Notes: generated from the letters alone by a model not told the origin. DNA of 64,000 nucleotides from Frateuria_A sp035944355 (GCF_035944355.1 NZ_DASZBH010000004.1:186001-250000), one strand, 5' to 3'. Numbered from the stretch's first letter, positions 10,984 to 20,292 are shown. Program-made: numbers and translations.

Positions 10984-11100
10984 CCCACTCATCGAGACCG
11001 GCGGAGGGATAGGCCCTTTGATGCCGGGGCAACCTGCGGGAAAGCGTTCCCGCGACGGTGCCAAATCCTGCGGGGCGCACGAGCGCTGCCGAGAGATGGG
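10984..11100 (+). ncRNA. SAM-I (S-box) riboswitch
   Basis: Core elements of the SAM-I aptamer appear in order: the ATCGAGA turn, GGCGGAGGGAT followed by AGGCCC, the TTTGATGCC junction, GGGGCAACC, a variable hairpin (GCGGGAAAGCGTTCCCGC), GGTGCCAAATCC, a further hairpin (GCGCACGAGCGC) and a closing strand GAGATGGG that pairs with CCCACTC at the 5' end to make P1. It lies directly before metX. The stretch 11101-11170 should be the expression platform; I see GC-rich hairpins but no U-tract, so control may be at translation of metX, whose GGAG is at 11171. Confidence 0.85.
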
Positions 11101-11180
11101 CGTGATTCGTCGCCGCGGCTGGCCGCCGGCGAGGGATGGCGACCTTTCCGGTTCCTGCGGGCGATGCCACGGAGAACCGC

Positions 11181-12197
11181 ATGACCGCCCAGCCGCTGCC
11201 CCTGCCTGCCTCGTCCGCCGTGCCCTCGCGCGTGGATGGCCGCATGGGCGGCCTCACTGCCCAGCGCAGTACGCGCCGGCTGTCGCTTTCGCCCAAGTAC
11301 GGCCACGGTCCGCGCACGGTCGACGTGCGCTACCTGTGGTGCGGAGCGGCCGACGCGCCCACGGTGATCGTGCAGGGCGGCATCTCCGCCGGCCGCGACG
11401 TCACCGCCCTCGATGGCGCCGCCTCGCCGGGCTGGTGGCAGGCACTGGTCGATGCCGGCGCGGCGATCGACCTGGATCACTGCCGCGTGCTGTCGATCGA
11501 CTGGCTGGCACCGTCGGAGCTCGGCGTGGAGACGATCTCCAGCGAGGACCAGGCCGACGCGCTGGCGGCGCTGCTGGAGGCGCTGGGCATCCATCGCGCA
11601 AGGGCCTTCGTGGGCGCGTCGTATGGCGCGATGGTCGCGCTGGCCTTCGCGGCGCGCCATCCGCGAGCGCTGGAACGGCTGGTGTTGCTGGCCGGCGCGC
11701 ACCGCCCTCACCCGCTGGCCTCCGCCCAGCGCAGCGTGCAGCGCGGCATCGTGCGCCTGGGCGTAGCCAGCGGGCAGGCCGACGAGGCGCTCGCGTTGGC
11801 GCGGCAGCTGGCCGTGACCACCTACCGCGGGCGCGAGGAGTTCGCGCGCCGCTTCGCGGGCGCGCCGGAATTCCGCGACGGCCGCTTCCGCCTGCCGGTG
11901 GAGGATTACCTCGAGCACCAGGGCCGCCGCTTCGTCGAGCGATTCGACGCCGGGCGCTTCCTGGCGCTGTCCGAATCGATCGACCTGCACGACGTCACGC
12001 CCGAATCCATCCCCGCGCCGGCCACGCTGATCGGCTTCGCCTCCGACCTGCTGGTGCCGCTGGCGGATCTGTGCGAACTGCAGCGGCGTCTGCACGGTCC
12101 CGCCACGCTGGAAGTCCTGCAGTCGCCCTACGGGCACGACGGCTTCCTGAAGGAAACCCACCAGCTCGCGCCGCTGCTGCGCGCCGCGCTGGCCTGA
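11181..12197 (+). CDS. metX: Homoserine O-acyltransferase, MetX family
   Basis: 338-residue alpha/beta hydrolase that activates homoserine for methionine synthesis. The nucleophile is Ser147 in VGASYGAMVAL; the acid is in FASDLLVP and the catalytic His in SPYGHDGFLKE near the C-terminus. Xanthomonad MetX-fold proteins of this short type are reported to use succinyl-CoA rather than acetyl-CoA, so succinyl transfer is likely but not proved by sequence. The start at 11181 has GGAG at 11171-11174; an upstream in-frame ATG at 11136 lies inside the leader and is less likely. First gene of the metX-metB-hom operon behind the riboswitch. Confidence 0.93.
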   Translation: MTAQPLPLPASSAVPSRVDGRMGGLTAQRSTRRLSLSPKYGHGPRTVDVRYLWCGAADAPTVIVQGGISAGRDVTALDGAASPGWWQALVDAGAAIDLDHCRVLSIDWLAPSELGVETISSEDQADALAALLEALGIHRARAFVGASYGAMVALAFAARHPRALERLVLLAGAHRPHPLASAQRSVQRGIVRLGVASGQADEALALARQLAVTTYRGREEFARRFAGAPEFRDGRFRLPVEDYLEHQGRRFVERFDAGRFLALSESIDLHDVTPESIPAPATLIGFASDLLVPLADLCELQRRLHGPATLEVLQSPYGHDGFLKETHQLAPLLRAALA

Positions 12198-12216
12198 GCA
12201 CACGGAGCACAAGACC

Positions 12217-13401
12217 ATGAGCGAATCGGCCCCCTGTACCCGCGCCGTGCGCGCCGGCATCGAATCGGATACCCAGCACGGTGCGATCGTGCCGCCGCTG
12301 CACCTGTCCACCAATTACAGCTTCGACGGGCTTGGCGGCAAGCGGCCCTACGACTACTCGCGCAGTGGCAACCCCACGCGCGACCTGCTCGGGCAGGCGC
12401 TGGCCGAACTGGAGCTGGGCGCCGGCGCGGTGGTGACCGCCAGCGGCATGGCGGCGGTGGCGCTGGCCCTGGAGCTGGTGCCGCCCGGCGGCCTGGTGCT
12501 GGCCGCCCACGACTGCTACGGCGGCACCTGGCGGCTGCTCGATGCCTGGGCGAAGAAGGGCCGCTTCGAGCTGGCCTTCGCCGACCTCACCGACCGTGTC
12601 GCGCTGGCCGCCGGCCTTGCCCGCAAGCCGGCGCTGGTGTGGGTGGAGACGCCGTCCAATCCGCTGCTGCGCATCACCGACATCCGCCACGCGGCGCAGG
12701 CCGCGCATGCCGCGGGCGCGCTGCTGGTGGTGGACAACACCTTCCTCTCGCCCGCGCTGCAGCAGCCGCTGGCGCTGGGGGCGGACGTGGTGGTGCACTC
12801 GACCACCAAGTACATCAACGGCCACAGCGACGTGGTCGGCGGCGCGGTGGTCGCGCGCGACGCGGCCGTGGCCGAGCAGCTGAAGTGGTGGGGCAATTGC
12901 CTGGGCCTGACCGGCGCCCCGTTCGACAGTTTCCTGACCCTGCGCGGCCTGCGCACGCTGGCCGTACGGCTGCGCCAGCACCAGGAGAACGCGCTGCGCA
13001 TCGCCGAGTTCGTGGCGCTGCATCCGACCGTGCGAGCGGTCCACTATCCGGGCCTGCCCGGCCACCCGGGCCATGCGCTGGCGGCGCGCCAGCAACAGGG
13101 CTTCGGCGCGATGCTGAGCTTCGAGCTGGAAGGCGACCAGGCCAACGTGGCCGCCTTCGTCGACGGGCTGAAGTTCTTCTCGCTGGCCGAGTCGCTGGGT
13201 GGCGTGGAGAGCCTGGTGGCCCATCCGGCCTCGATGACGCATGCCGCGATGGCGCCGGAGGCGCGCCGCAACGCCGGCATCGCCGACACCCTGTTGCGCG
13301 TCTCGGTCGGCATCGAGGACGGCGACGACCTGCTGCTGGACCTGGCGCGGGCGCTCGACCGCGCCGCCGTCCAGCCGTCCAAACGCCGGGTGGGCGCATG
13401 A
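12217..13401 (+). CDS. metB: Cystathionine gamma-synthase (Cys/Met metabolism PLP enzyme)
   Basis: 394 residues of the Cys/Met-metabolism PLP family. The Schiff-base Lys is K198 in HSTTKYINGHSD; other landmarks are YDYSRSGNPTRDLLGQAL, the aromatic stacking region TASGMAAV, VVDNTFLSPALQQPL and the C-terminal SLGGVESLVAHPASMTHA substrate-binding loop. It condenses the acyl-homoserine made by MetX with cysteine. Family members also include O-acylhomoserine sulfhydrylases and cystathionine lyases, but the operon position beside metX and hom favours gamma-synthase. It starts 19 bases after metX and its stop overlaps the hom start. Confidence 0.92.
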   Translation: MSESAPCTRAVRAGIESDTQHGAIVPPLHLSTNYSFDGLGGKRPYDYSRSGNPTRDLLGQALAELELGAGAVVTASGMAAVALALELVPPGGLVLAAHDCYGGTWRLLDAWAKKGRFELAFADLTDRVALAAGLARKPALVWVETPSNPLLRITDIRHAAQAAHAAGALLVVDNTFLSPALQQPLALGADVVVHSTTKYINGHSDVVGGAVVARDAAVAEQLKWWGNCLGLTGAPFDSFLTLRGLRTLAVRLRQHQENALRIAEFVALHPTVRAVHYPGLPGHPGHALAARQQQGFGAMLSFELEGDQANVAAFVDGLKFFSLAESLGGVESLVAHPASMTHAAMAPEARRNAGIADTLLRVSVGIEDGDDLLLDLARALDRAAVQPSKRRVGA

Positions 13402-14477
13402 GCGCGGTGCTCGCCGACTGTCGACCGCAGGCGGCCCCGCCAATCGCCGTGGTATTGCTCGGCACGGGCGTGGTCGGCGGGGCGCTGCTCAAGCTGCTCG
13501 ATACGCCCGCCGCGTCCTCGCTGAGGCTGGTCGGCGCGGCCAATTCGCGCCACCAGCAGACCGATCCGCGGCGCCTGGCCCAGCGCAACCTGCGAGAGCA
13601 ACTGCGCGGCGAAGGCGACGCGCGCGACGATGCCGCGTTGTTCGCCGCGCTCGAAGCCAGCGGCGCGCCGGTCAGGGCGATCATCGACGCGACCGCCTCG
13701 GCGTCGCTCGCGCAACGCCACGCCCAGTGGCTGGCGCAGGGCTATCACGTGATCACCGCGAACAAGGCGCTGGCCGGCGGCGCGCTCGACGGCTGGCGCG
13801 CACTGCAGGCGGCGCTCGGCGACGGCGTGCGCTACGGCGACGCGGCCACGGTCGGCGCCGGCCTGCCGGTGCTCTCCACGCTGCGCCGCCTGCGCCGCTG
13901 CGGCGACAGCCTGCTCACGCTGGAAGGCGTGTTCTCCGGCTCACTGTCCTACCTGTTCAACCAGTACGACGGCAGCCGGCCGTTCTCGGCGCTGCTCGCC
14001 CAGGCGCGCGAGCTCGGCTACACCGAGCCGGACCCGCGTTCGGACCTTTCCGGCGAGGACGTGGCGCGCAAGCTGCTGATCCTTGCCCGCCATGCCGGCT
14101 TCGCGCTGGGCAGCGACGAGGTGGAGGTCGAAAGCCTAGTGCCGCCGGCGCTGCGCGAACTGGATACCGCCGGTTTCCTCGAGCGGCTGGCCGAACTGGA
14201 CGCGCCGCTGGCCGAGCGCCATGCGCAGGCGCGTGCGCGCGGCAACGTGCTGCGCTTCCTGGCCCGGCTCAACCAGCGCGGCCGCGCCCGTGTGGGCCTG
14301 GTGGAAGTGCCGCCGACCCATCCGGCCGCGCGCCTCTACGGCACCGACAACCAGTTCGCCCTCACCACCACCCGCTACAACACCCAGCCGCTGGTGATCC
14401 AGGGGCCGGGCGCGGGGCCGGAGGTGACAGCGCAGGCATTGCTGGGCGACGTGCTCGCGCTGGCGCCGCAAGGCTAA
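13398..14477 (+). CDS. hom: Homoserine dehydrogenase
   Basis: 359 residues beginning in an ATGA overlap with metB. The N-terminal Rossmann motif is VVLLGTGVVGGALLKLL; HVITANKALAG carries the conserved Lys, and GVFSGSLSYLFN plus the GYTEPDPRSDLSGEDVARKL stretch belong to the catalytic domain. It lacks both an aspartokinase domain and a C-terminal ACT domain, so it is a monofunctional form resembling the dehydrogenase half of ThrA/MetL. It reduces aspartate semialdehyde to homoserine, the MetX substrate, completing a coherent operon under SAM control. Confidence 0.93.
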   Translation: MSAVLADCRPQAAPPIAVVLLGTGVVGGALLKLLDTPAASSLRLVGAANSRHQQTDPRRLAQRNLREQLRGEGDARDDAALFAALEASGAPVRAIIDATASASLAQRHAQWLAQGYHVITANKALAGGALDGWRALQAALGDGVRYGDAATVGAGLPVLSTLRRLRRCGDSLLTLEGVFSGSLSYLFNQYDGSRPFSALLAQARELGYTEPDPRSDLSGEDVARKLLILARHAGFALGSDEVEVESLVPPALRELDTAGFLERLAELDAPLAERHAQARARGNVLRFLARLNQRGRARVGLVEVPPTHPAARLYGTDNQFALTTTRYNTQPLVIQGPGAGPEVTAQALLGDVLALAPQG

Positions 14478-14545
14478 GGCGGGCCCCACTGGGCGACGTC
14501 CCGGAGCCGGCCTTGTCGGACCGGCCCGCGTTGGCCCGGGCGCGC

Positions 14546-14791
14546 TCAGGATTTTTTCCCCAGCTCCCGCCAGCTCTTCTCGCTGACGTCCACGTCGAAC
14601 TTCTTCGCCGCGGCTTTGATGCGTTTCCATGCCTCGTCGCGTTCGTCGTCACTGGCGCCCTTGACCTGATCGAAGCGCGCGATGGCGTTGCGTACGTGGC
14701 TGGCGTCTTCCAGCGGCTCCTTGCGCTTTTTGGGGAAGGCGAATTCGCCCTTGGGCAGCTCGTTGCGCTGATCGCTCTTGAGGTCGCTCAT
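14546..14791 (-). CDS. Small DUF6582-like protein
   Basis: 81 residues, highly charged and helical, with the recognisable block LPKGEFAFPKKRKEPLEDAS then HVRNAIARFDQVKG and DEAWKRIKAAAKKFDV. Such proteins occur widely in proteobacteria and also as C-terminal pieces of phage proteins; their role is unknown. AAGGAG at a 7-base spacing supports the ATG at 14791 over the longer in-frame start at 14905. It converges with hom. Confidence 0.8.
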   Translation of the reverse strand: MSDLKSDQRNELPKGEFAFPKKRKEPLEDASHVRNAIARFDQVKGASDDERDEAWKRIKAAAKKFDVDVSEKSWRELGKKS

Positions 14792-14904
14792 GGATGTTCT
14801 CCTTGGGGATGAGCGGGCCTCGCCGCTCATGCGCAGAGCGATCCTGTGGCGCGTGCCGTAAGCCGAGCGTATCGATCGCGTGAGCAGTGCCCGGCGGCCG
14901 GGCA

Positions 14905-14934
14905 CAAAAAAACGCGCGGCTCGTCACCGCGCGT
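14905..14934 (-). terminator. Rho-independent terminator of the APC permease
   Basis: Read on the minus strand, ACGCGCGG, a 7-base loop, CCGCGCGT and then seven T residues lie 18 bases after the permease stop. A second hairpin (GTGCCCGG, CGG, CCGGGCAC at 14887-14905) follows. Confidence 0.88.
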
Positions 14935-14952
14935 TCGCTTTCCAGGGTCGGC

Positions 14953-16617
14953 TCAGTGCCCGGTGATGCGCTCGGCCGTTTCCTCGTCCGGCGGCACCAG
15001 CGGGGCATTGGGATCGGCCTTCGCCTCCAGCTCGGCCGCCTCCACCGACGGCGTGCGCCAGCCGGACTTCACGCCCCAGCCGTAGAACAGCAGGCCGACC
15101 ACGGCCACCGTGGCCAGGTCCCAGCCGTAGGGCAGGTAGCCCTTGCCGCCGAAGGTGGTGCTGCCGCCCCAGGACAGCGCGGCGATCGCCGGCAGGTAGC
15201 AGACCAGCCACCAGGCACCCTTCATCTGGCGGCCGAAGTCGTGCCAGCCGCTCTTGGCCTGGTAGTAGAGATAGATCGGCAAGGCCACGACCATCAGCAG
15301 GATGATCTCGCCGGTCAGCGGCCAGCGCGCCCAGTACAGCAGTTCGGTGGCCATGATGAAGGCCACGCCGGCGAGCAGCGGCAGGCCGGCCAGGCGCAGC
15401 GGGCGGTGCAGGTTCGGCGCGGTTCGGCGCAGGGTCATCGCGCTGACCGGGCCGGTCAGGTAGGAAATGATCGTGGCCACCGAGATCACCGCCGCCAGCG
15501 TGCCCCAGCCGCGGAAGAAGAACAGGAAGACGAACGCCACCGCCAGGTTCACCCACATCGCCGGACGCGGCACGCCCCACTTCGGGTGCACGCGGCCCAG
15601 CGCCGCCGGCAGCGTGCCGTTGCGCTCCATGCCGTAGAGCATGCGCGCCGTGGTCGCGGTATAGGTCATGCCGGTGCCGCTGGGGCTGATGAAGGCGTCG
15701 ACGTACAGCAGCATCGCCAGCCAGTGCAGGTTGACGATGATCGCCAGCTCCGCGAACGGCGAGCGGAAGTCGATGCCGTGCCAGCCGGCCTTGGCGAGCA
15801 TGTCCGGCGGAACAGCGCCGATGTAGGCCATCTGCAGGATCACGTAGACGATGGTCGCCAGCACGATCGAGCCGAGCACCGCGAACGGGATGCTCTTGCC
15901 GGGGTTGCGCGCTTCGCCGGCGAGGTTCACCGGGCTCTGGAAACCATTGAAGCTGAACACGATGCCCGCGGTGGCCACCGCGGTGAGCACCGCCGCGAAG
16001 TCGATCGCATGGTCGCCGCCGTGCACGTCGACGGAGAAGTTCCCGCGGTGGAAGCCGCTGGCGATCAGCGCCAGGCCGGTCGCCGCCGGCACCACCAGCT
16101 TGAACACGGTGATCGCCGTGTTGGAGTGCGCGAACAGCTTCACGCTCCAGAAGTTGACCAGGAAATAGATGACCACCAGCACCGCGGCGATCGCCAGGCC
16201 GGCCGGCGCCAATTCGCCCGCGCCGCCGGGCAGGTGCATGTACAGGTCCTGCGCCCATTGCCACGGCCACGAAGCCATGTACTGCACCGAGGCTTCCGCC
16301 TCCACCGGAATCACCGAGGCGATCGCGATCCAGTTCGCCCACGCGCCGATGAAGCCTACCAGCGAGCCGTGCGAGTAATGGCTGTAGCGCACCATGCCGC
16401 CGGACTCGGGAAACATCGCGCCCAGCTCGGCATAGGTCAGCGCGATCGTCATGATGATCGCCGCACCCAGCACCCACGCCCATACGGCGCCCGGACCGGC
16501 CAGGCCGGCGGCGCGCCAGGCGCCGAACAGCCAGCCCGAACCGATGATCGAGCCCAGGCCGGTGAGCATGAGGGCGAAGGGACCGACGTCGCGGCGGATG
16601 GAACTGGGTGAAGACAT
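14953..16617 (-). CDS. APC superfamily amino-acid permease
   Basis: 554 residues with about 12-14 hydrophobic helices. The N-terminal ALMLTGLGSIIGSGWLFGAW matches the substrate-binding G-S-I-I-G-S-G unwound helix of APC transporters, and YAELGAMFPESGGMVRYSHY follows as usual. The C-terminal tail is hydrophilic and acidic. Start at 16617 is supported by GGGAG just upstream. It should import (or exchange) an amino acid across the inner membrane; the substrate is not readable from sequence. Transcribed alone, ending in a strong terminator. Confidence 0.88.
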   Translation of the reverse strand: MSSPSSIRRDVGPFALMLTGLGSIIGSGWLFGAWRAAGLAGPGAVWAWVLGAAIIMTIALTYAELGAMFPESGGMVRYSHYSHGSLVGFIGAWANWIAIASVIPVEAEASVQYMASWPWQWAQDLYMHLPGGAGELAPAGLAIAAVLVVIYFLVNFWSVKLFAHSNTAITVFKLVVPAATGLALIASGFHRGNFSVDVHGGDHAIDFAAVLTAVATAGIVFSFNGFQSPVNLAGEARNPGKSIPFAVLGSIVLATIVYVILQMAYIGAVPPDMLAKAGWHGIDFRSPFAELAIIVNLHWLAMLLYVDAFISPSGTGMTYTATTARMLYGMERNGTLPAALGRVHPKWGVPRPAMWVNLAVAFVFLFFFRGWGTLAAVISVATIISYLTGPVSAMTLRRTAPNLHRPLRLAGLPLLAGVAFIMATELLYWARWPLTGEIILLMVVALPIYLYYQAKSGWHDFGRQMKGAWWLVCYLPAIAALSWGGSTTFGGKGYLPYGWDLATVAVVGLLFYGWGVKSGWRTPSVEAAELEAKADPNAPLVPPDEETAERITGH

Positions 16618-17031
16618 GCAAGCTCCCGGATCGGTGGGGGACGAACAGCGCCGTCGCGGACAGCACAAGGCCCGATGATGACAGACCGTTCACGTGGCTG
16701 TCAGCCCGTGGCGGGCCGGGCGCCGCTTCGCACGGCGATGGAAGGCGCGGGTCGCCATCGCCACGCCCCGGCCTGATCTTCGCGCAGTGGAGTGTCCGCG
16801 CGTGGACGCTGAGTCCCGCCGTCGATCCTCTCCCTGCTGGCACGGAGAAGGGTGCCCGCGCGGGCGCCGTGATGGTGGGGCTTTCCCGTTTACGGGCGCA
16901 GATGCCCGGAGGGCGGATGGGGCGGCTGCGAAAGACTCGCCCAAGCACGCCCCACGAGGCCGTGTCGGCTGCCAAGCGGGCGCAAGCGTGCTGCTCTGCA
17001 AGATGCGTCCGCGACGGCTTGTGATTACCTT
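16618..17031. other. Intergenic region before the TonB receptor
   Basis: About 410 bases between the divergent permease and TonB receptor. I see no convincing reading frame: the frames open here have no Shine-Dalgarno and no family resemblance. The permease promoter should lie near 16640-16700, the receptor promoter near 17000-17060. Confidence 0.5.
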
Positions 17032-17063
17032 ATGGATCGATCCATTTAGATCGATTCAAACGG
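17032..17063 (+). promoter_or_regulatory. LacI-type operator pair upstream of TonB receptor
   Basis: ATGGATCGATCCAT (17032-17045) is a perfect 14-base palindrome with central CG. It abuts a second imperfect one, TTTAGATCGATTCAAA (17045-17060), centres 14 bases apart. The segment 17042-17063 matches the reverse complement of 42565-42586, upstream of the glycoside hydrolase operon, at 19 of 22 positions. Confidence 0.6.
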
Positions 17064-17187
17064 ACAAATCGTCCAAGGCATGGCCTGCGAAGGGAACGTG
17101 CTTCCACCTGCAGTCCTCGAGGTGGCCGCCGCATCGCAGGCGCATGGCTGGACCCACAACCTCGTTGCTGCCCGGGGAGGGCATCTC

Positions 17188-20094
17188 ATGCATCACGTGA
17201 CCGTGTTTCGTCGCAACGCGCTTGCCGGCGCGCTTGCCGTCGCCATGTTGTTGCCGCTGGGCGCCATCGCGCAGACGGCCGGTTCGGACGGGCAGGCGCA
17301 GGCGGACAATGCAGGCGTTACCGCCAACAACAAGAAGCCGGTGACCTTGGAGAAGGTAGTGGTCACGGGCTCGCGCATCCCGCGCGCGCAGATCGAGGGG
17401 CCCACGCCGGTCACCGTGATCTCCGGCGACCAGATCAAGGCCCAGGGCTTCACCACCGTCTACGAAGTCATGGATTCGCTCACCCAGGTGGGCCGTCCGG
17501 AGACGCCGCCGACCTGGGGCAGCACCTCGGTCAACGCGCGCCAGCTCAACCTGCGCAATCTCGGCCCCGGCCGCAGCCTGCTGCTGGTCGACGGCCACCG
17601 CGTGGCGGACTACCCGATGGCCGCCGGCGGCAGGCAGAACTTCCAGAACTACAACAACATCCCCGCAGGGATGATCGAGCGCATCGAGATCGTCGGTGCG
17701 GGCGCCTCGTCGATCTACGGCTCCGACGCCATCGCCGGCGTGGTCAACATCATCCTCAAGAAGGAATACCAGGGCGACGACGTGCAGTTCAGCCTGGGTG
17801 GCGCCACCCGTGGCGGACGCGAGTACGGCGACCTGAACTTCCTTGGCGGCCGCGCGGGCGACCACTGGCACGTGGTCTACAACCTGGAGCGTTCGCACCG
17901 CAACGCGCTGTGGGGCCGCGATCGCCCCTACACCGATTCGGAGGCCGACGCCGGCTACGGCGCATGGGACTACAACGCGCGCCTGTTCGGCTGGAACACC
18001 TACCCCGGCCTGGCGCTCAACAACGCCGACGGCAACTACATCGCCCCGCCGCCGGGTGCCTGCGGCCAGTTCGGCAACAACTTCGCGCTGCGCCATTCGC
18101 AGACGGTGTCCACCACCGGGCACACGGTCAACACCGCCGACGTCACCGACCAGGGCTACTACTGCACGCAGCCGGCGCTGTTCTCCAACTGGGTGCTGAC
18201 CCCGGGCAGCGACAACCAGGACGCCTTCGTCGCCGGCGACTACGACTTCGGCGGCGGCCTGCAGCTCTACGGCTCGGCCGGCCTGTGGAAGACGACGGGC
18301 ACCTCCAACACCGAGCTGCCGTTCCTGTATCCGATGGGCGGCCTGCCCAGCGGCTTCTACGACCAGACCAGCGGCCAGGTGATCAGCAATTACTTCCGCC
18401 AGCTCACCCCGCAGGAGCTGGGCGGCTACGGCAACACCCACGACCGCGAGCAGAACTGGGACATCCATGCCGGCCTGCGCGGCACGCTCTTCGACGACCG
18501 CTTCAGCTGGGACTTCAACCTCGGCACCGCGCGCTACATCGTGCACGAGTACTACACCGGCTTGAACGAACAGGGCATGTTCGACTTCTTCTTCGGGCCG
18601 CAACTGGGCAACACCACCGTCAACGGCAGCACGCTGCCGGTTTACGCGCTCAACAGCCAGCGCTTCTGGAACCCGATCACGCCGGCGCAGTACCAGAGCT
18701 TCGGCGTCGCCGGCGAGAACACGGCCTCCAGTCGCCTCGACCAGGCCAGCCTCAACGTCACCGGCGACCTGTTCAATACCTGGACCGGCCAGCCGGTCGG
18801 CTTCGCCGGCGTGCTGGAGGCGGCGCACCAGAACTACCGGCTCTCGCCCGATCCGCGCGGCAACGACACGCACTTCGGCGACCCGTTCCAGGACTACAAC
18901 ACCGGCGGCGGCACGCGTAACCGCATCTCGGCCGGCACCGAGTTCCGCATCCCGCTGGCCTCGATGCTCACCGGCACGCTGTCCGGGCGCCTGGACAAGT
19001 ACCGCGACGCCAGCGCGACCGACATCGCGCGCACCTGGGGCGCCGCGCTGGAGTTCCGCCCGTTCGACAGCCTGCTGCTGCGCGCCAACTACGGCACCAA
19101 CTTCCGCGCGCCGGACATGAACTACGTCTACAAGCAGGACTCGGTGTCCACCGTTGGCATCTATTCTGATCCGTTCCAGTGCATCACCAACAACCAGGCG
19201 GCGTGCCCCGCGGTGCAGCACTCGACCTACTTCGCCGAGCACTCCGGCGGCGGTCCCAACCTGTTGCCTGAATCCGGCCACGGCTGGACCTACGGCTTCG
19301 TGTGGGATCTGCCCTGGGTCGATGGCCTGGCGGTGCAGGCCGACTACTGGCACACCGGCATCGACAACGCGATCGACTATGTGGACATGGGTACGCTGCT
19401 GACCGACGAGGCCGGCTGCCGCACCGGCAAGGTCGTGGGCGGCGGCCCCTATCTGGCCAATCCTCCGGGCTCGGCCTATTGCCAGCAGGTGATCGCCGAC
19501 GTCAAGCGCGACGCCTCCGGCAACATCAGCGCGATCTACGTCGGTCCGATCAACAAGACCCAGCTCTACGTCAGCGGCATCGACGCCAAGCTCACCTACG
19601 CGCTGCGGACCGAGAACTGGGGCGCCTTCAACCTGGAGCTGCAGTACACCGACAACCTCTCCTACAAGGAGCGCACCAACGCCTCCGATCCGCTGGTCAA
19701 CACCCGCTACGACCGCGTGGCCAGCAAGGTGCGCGGCGTGCTGGCGTGGCACCAGGGCAAGTGGGACGCGACGCTCTACGGCGACCGCGCCGGCAGCATC
19801 CGCGCCAACAACTACGGCGGCTGCCAGATCCTCGCCAACGGCATCCAGCCGCAGGCGGGCGACCCCGATTGTGTGGTCTACAACGGCAGGACCAAGCCGT
19901 GGATCGTCTGGAGCACCAGCGTCGGCTACCGGTTCAACGACAAGGTGAAGCTGCGCCTGGGCGTGACCAATATCTTCGACAACGTGGGCGAGATTCCCTA
20001 CTACGCGGGCGGCTTCGAATTCATCCCGACCCTGCAGGGCGCCAACTACAACGGCCGCGAGGTGTTGGCGACGATCAACTACAAGCTCGATTGA
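17188..20094 (+). CDS. TonB-dependent outer-membrane receptor, probable glycan importer
   Basis: 968 residues from the ATG at 17188, with GGGGAGGG 7 bases upstream. Signal peptide ends near LGAIAQ; TonB-box-like LEKVVVTGSRIPRAQ is followed by the plug (PTPVTVISGDQIKAQGF, then GPGRSLLLVDGHRV and GAGASSIYGSDAIAGVVNII), then a large barrel with long loops ending in ATINYKLD. It is followed by the GH20 beta-hexosaminidase on the same strand, and its operator resembles that of the GH operon at 31-42 kb. I therefore infer uptake of GlcNAc-containing oligosaccharides or glycopeptides. The longer in-frame start at 17080 has no signal peptide at its N-terminus. Confidence 0.9.
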   Translation: MHHVTVFRRNALAGALAVAMLLPLGAIAQTAGSDGQAQADNAGVTANNKKPVTLEKVVVTGSRIPRAQIEGPTPVTVISGDQIKAQGFTTVYEVMDSLTQVGRPETPPTWGSTSVNARQLNLRNLGPGRSLLLVDGHRVADYPMAAGGRQNFQNYNNIPAGMIERIEIVGAGASSIYGSDAIAGVVNIILKKEYQGDDVQFSLGGATRGGREYGDLNFLGGRAGDHWHVVYNLERSHRNALWGRDRPYTDSEADAGYGAWDYNARLFGWNTYPGLALNNADGNYIAPPPGACGQFGNNFALRHSQTVSTTGHTVNTADVTDQGYYCTQPALFSNWVLTPGSDNQDAFVAGDYDFGGGLQLYGSAGLWKTTGTSNTELPFLYPMGGLPSGFYDQTSGQVISNYFRQLTPQELGGYGNTHDREQNWDIHAGLRGTLFDDRFSWDFNLGTARYIVHEYYTGLNEQGMFDFFFGPQLGNTTVNGSTLPVYALNSQRFWNPITPAQYQSFGVAGENTASSRLDQASLNVTGDLFNTWTGQPVGFAGVLEAAHQNYRLSPDPRGNDTHFGDPFQDYNTGGGTRNRISAGTEFRIPLASMLTGTLSGRLDKYRDASATDIARTWGAALEFRPFDSLLLRANYGTNFRAPDMNYVYKQDSVSTVGIYSDPFQCITNNQAACPAVQHSTYFAEHSGGGPNLLPESGHGWTYGFVWDLPWVDGLAVQADYWHTGIDNAIDYVDMGTLLTDEAGCRTGKVVGGGPYLANPPGSAYCQQVIADVKRDASGNISAIYVGPINKTQLYVSGIDAKLTYALRTENWGAFNLELQYTDNLSYKERTNASDPLVNTRYDRVASKVRGVLAWHQGKWDATLYGDRAGSIRANNYGGCQILANGIQPQAGDPDCVVYNGRTKPWIVWSTSVGYRFNDKVKLRLGVTNIFDNVGEIPYYAGGFEFIPTLQGANYNGREVLATINYKLD

Positions 20095-20166
20095 TCCAGG
20101 GCTCGATTGATCCCGGGGGCTCGAATGCCCCAGGGCTTGATTGACCCGGGGCTCGATTGACCGGCC
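20085..20166 (+). repeat. Five imperfect 16-18 bp tandem repeats over the receptor stop codon
   Basis: Units GCTCGATTGATCCAGG (20085), then 20101, 20119, 20135 and GCTCGATTGACCGGCC (20151). The first unit encodes the last residues and stop of the TonB receptor; the others are non-coding. Confidence 0.75.
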
Positions 20167-20264
20167 CGATCGACCGTGTTTCCACGAAGCGCGGTCGATC
20201 GAAGTCGGGTTCGACTGGAACACGGTCGATCGCGCCAGTGCGTTGCCGCCGGCGCGATCGACCG
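20167..20264 (+). promoter_or_regulatory. Alternating inverted copies of CGATCGACCG, attenuator-like
   Basis: CGATCGACCG occurs forward at 20167 and 20255 and as its complement CGGTCGATCG at 20192 and 20223. The outer pair is longer: 20167-20183 (ending GTGTTTCC) against 20217-20232 (starting GGAACAC). The left arm can pair with either complement, so mutually exclusive hairpins are possible ahead of the terminator at 20293. Confidence 0.5.
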
Positions 20265-20292
20265 ACCGATCCTCTCCGGCGCGAATTCGCGC

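Noticed and set aside
16690..17001. Short overlapping frames on both strands in the gap before the TonB receptor
   Set aside because: Arg/Ala/Pro-rich translations, no ribosome sites, mutually overlapping in several frames.
20085..20166. Tandem repeats as a possible CRISPR array
   Set aside because: Units are contiguous with no unique spacers and overlap a coding end; no cas genes in the window.
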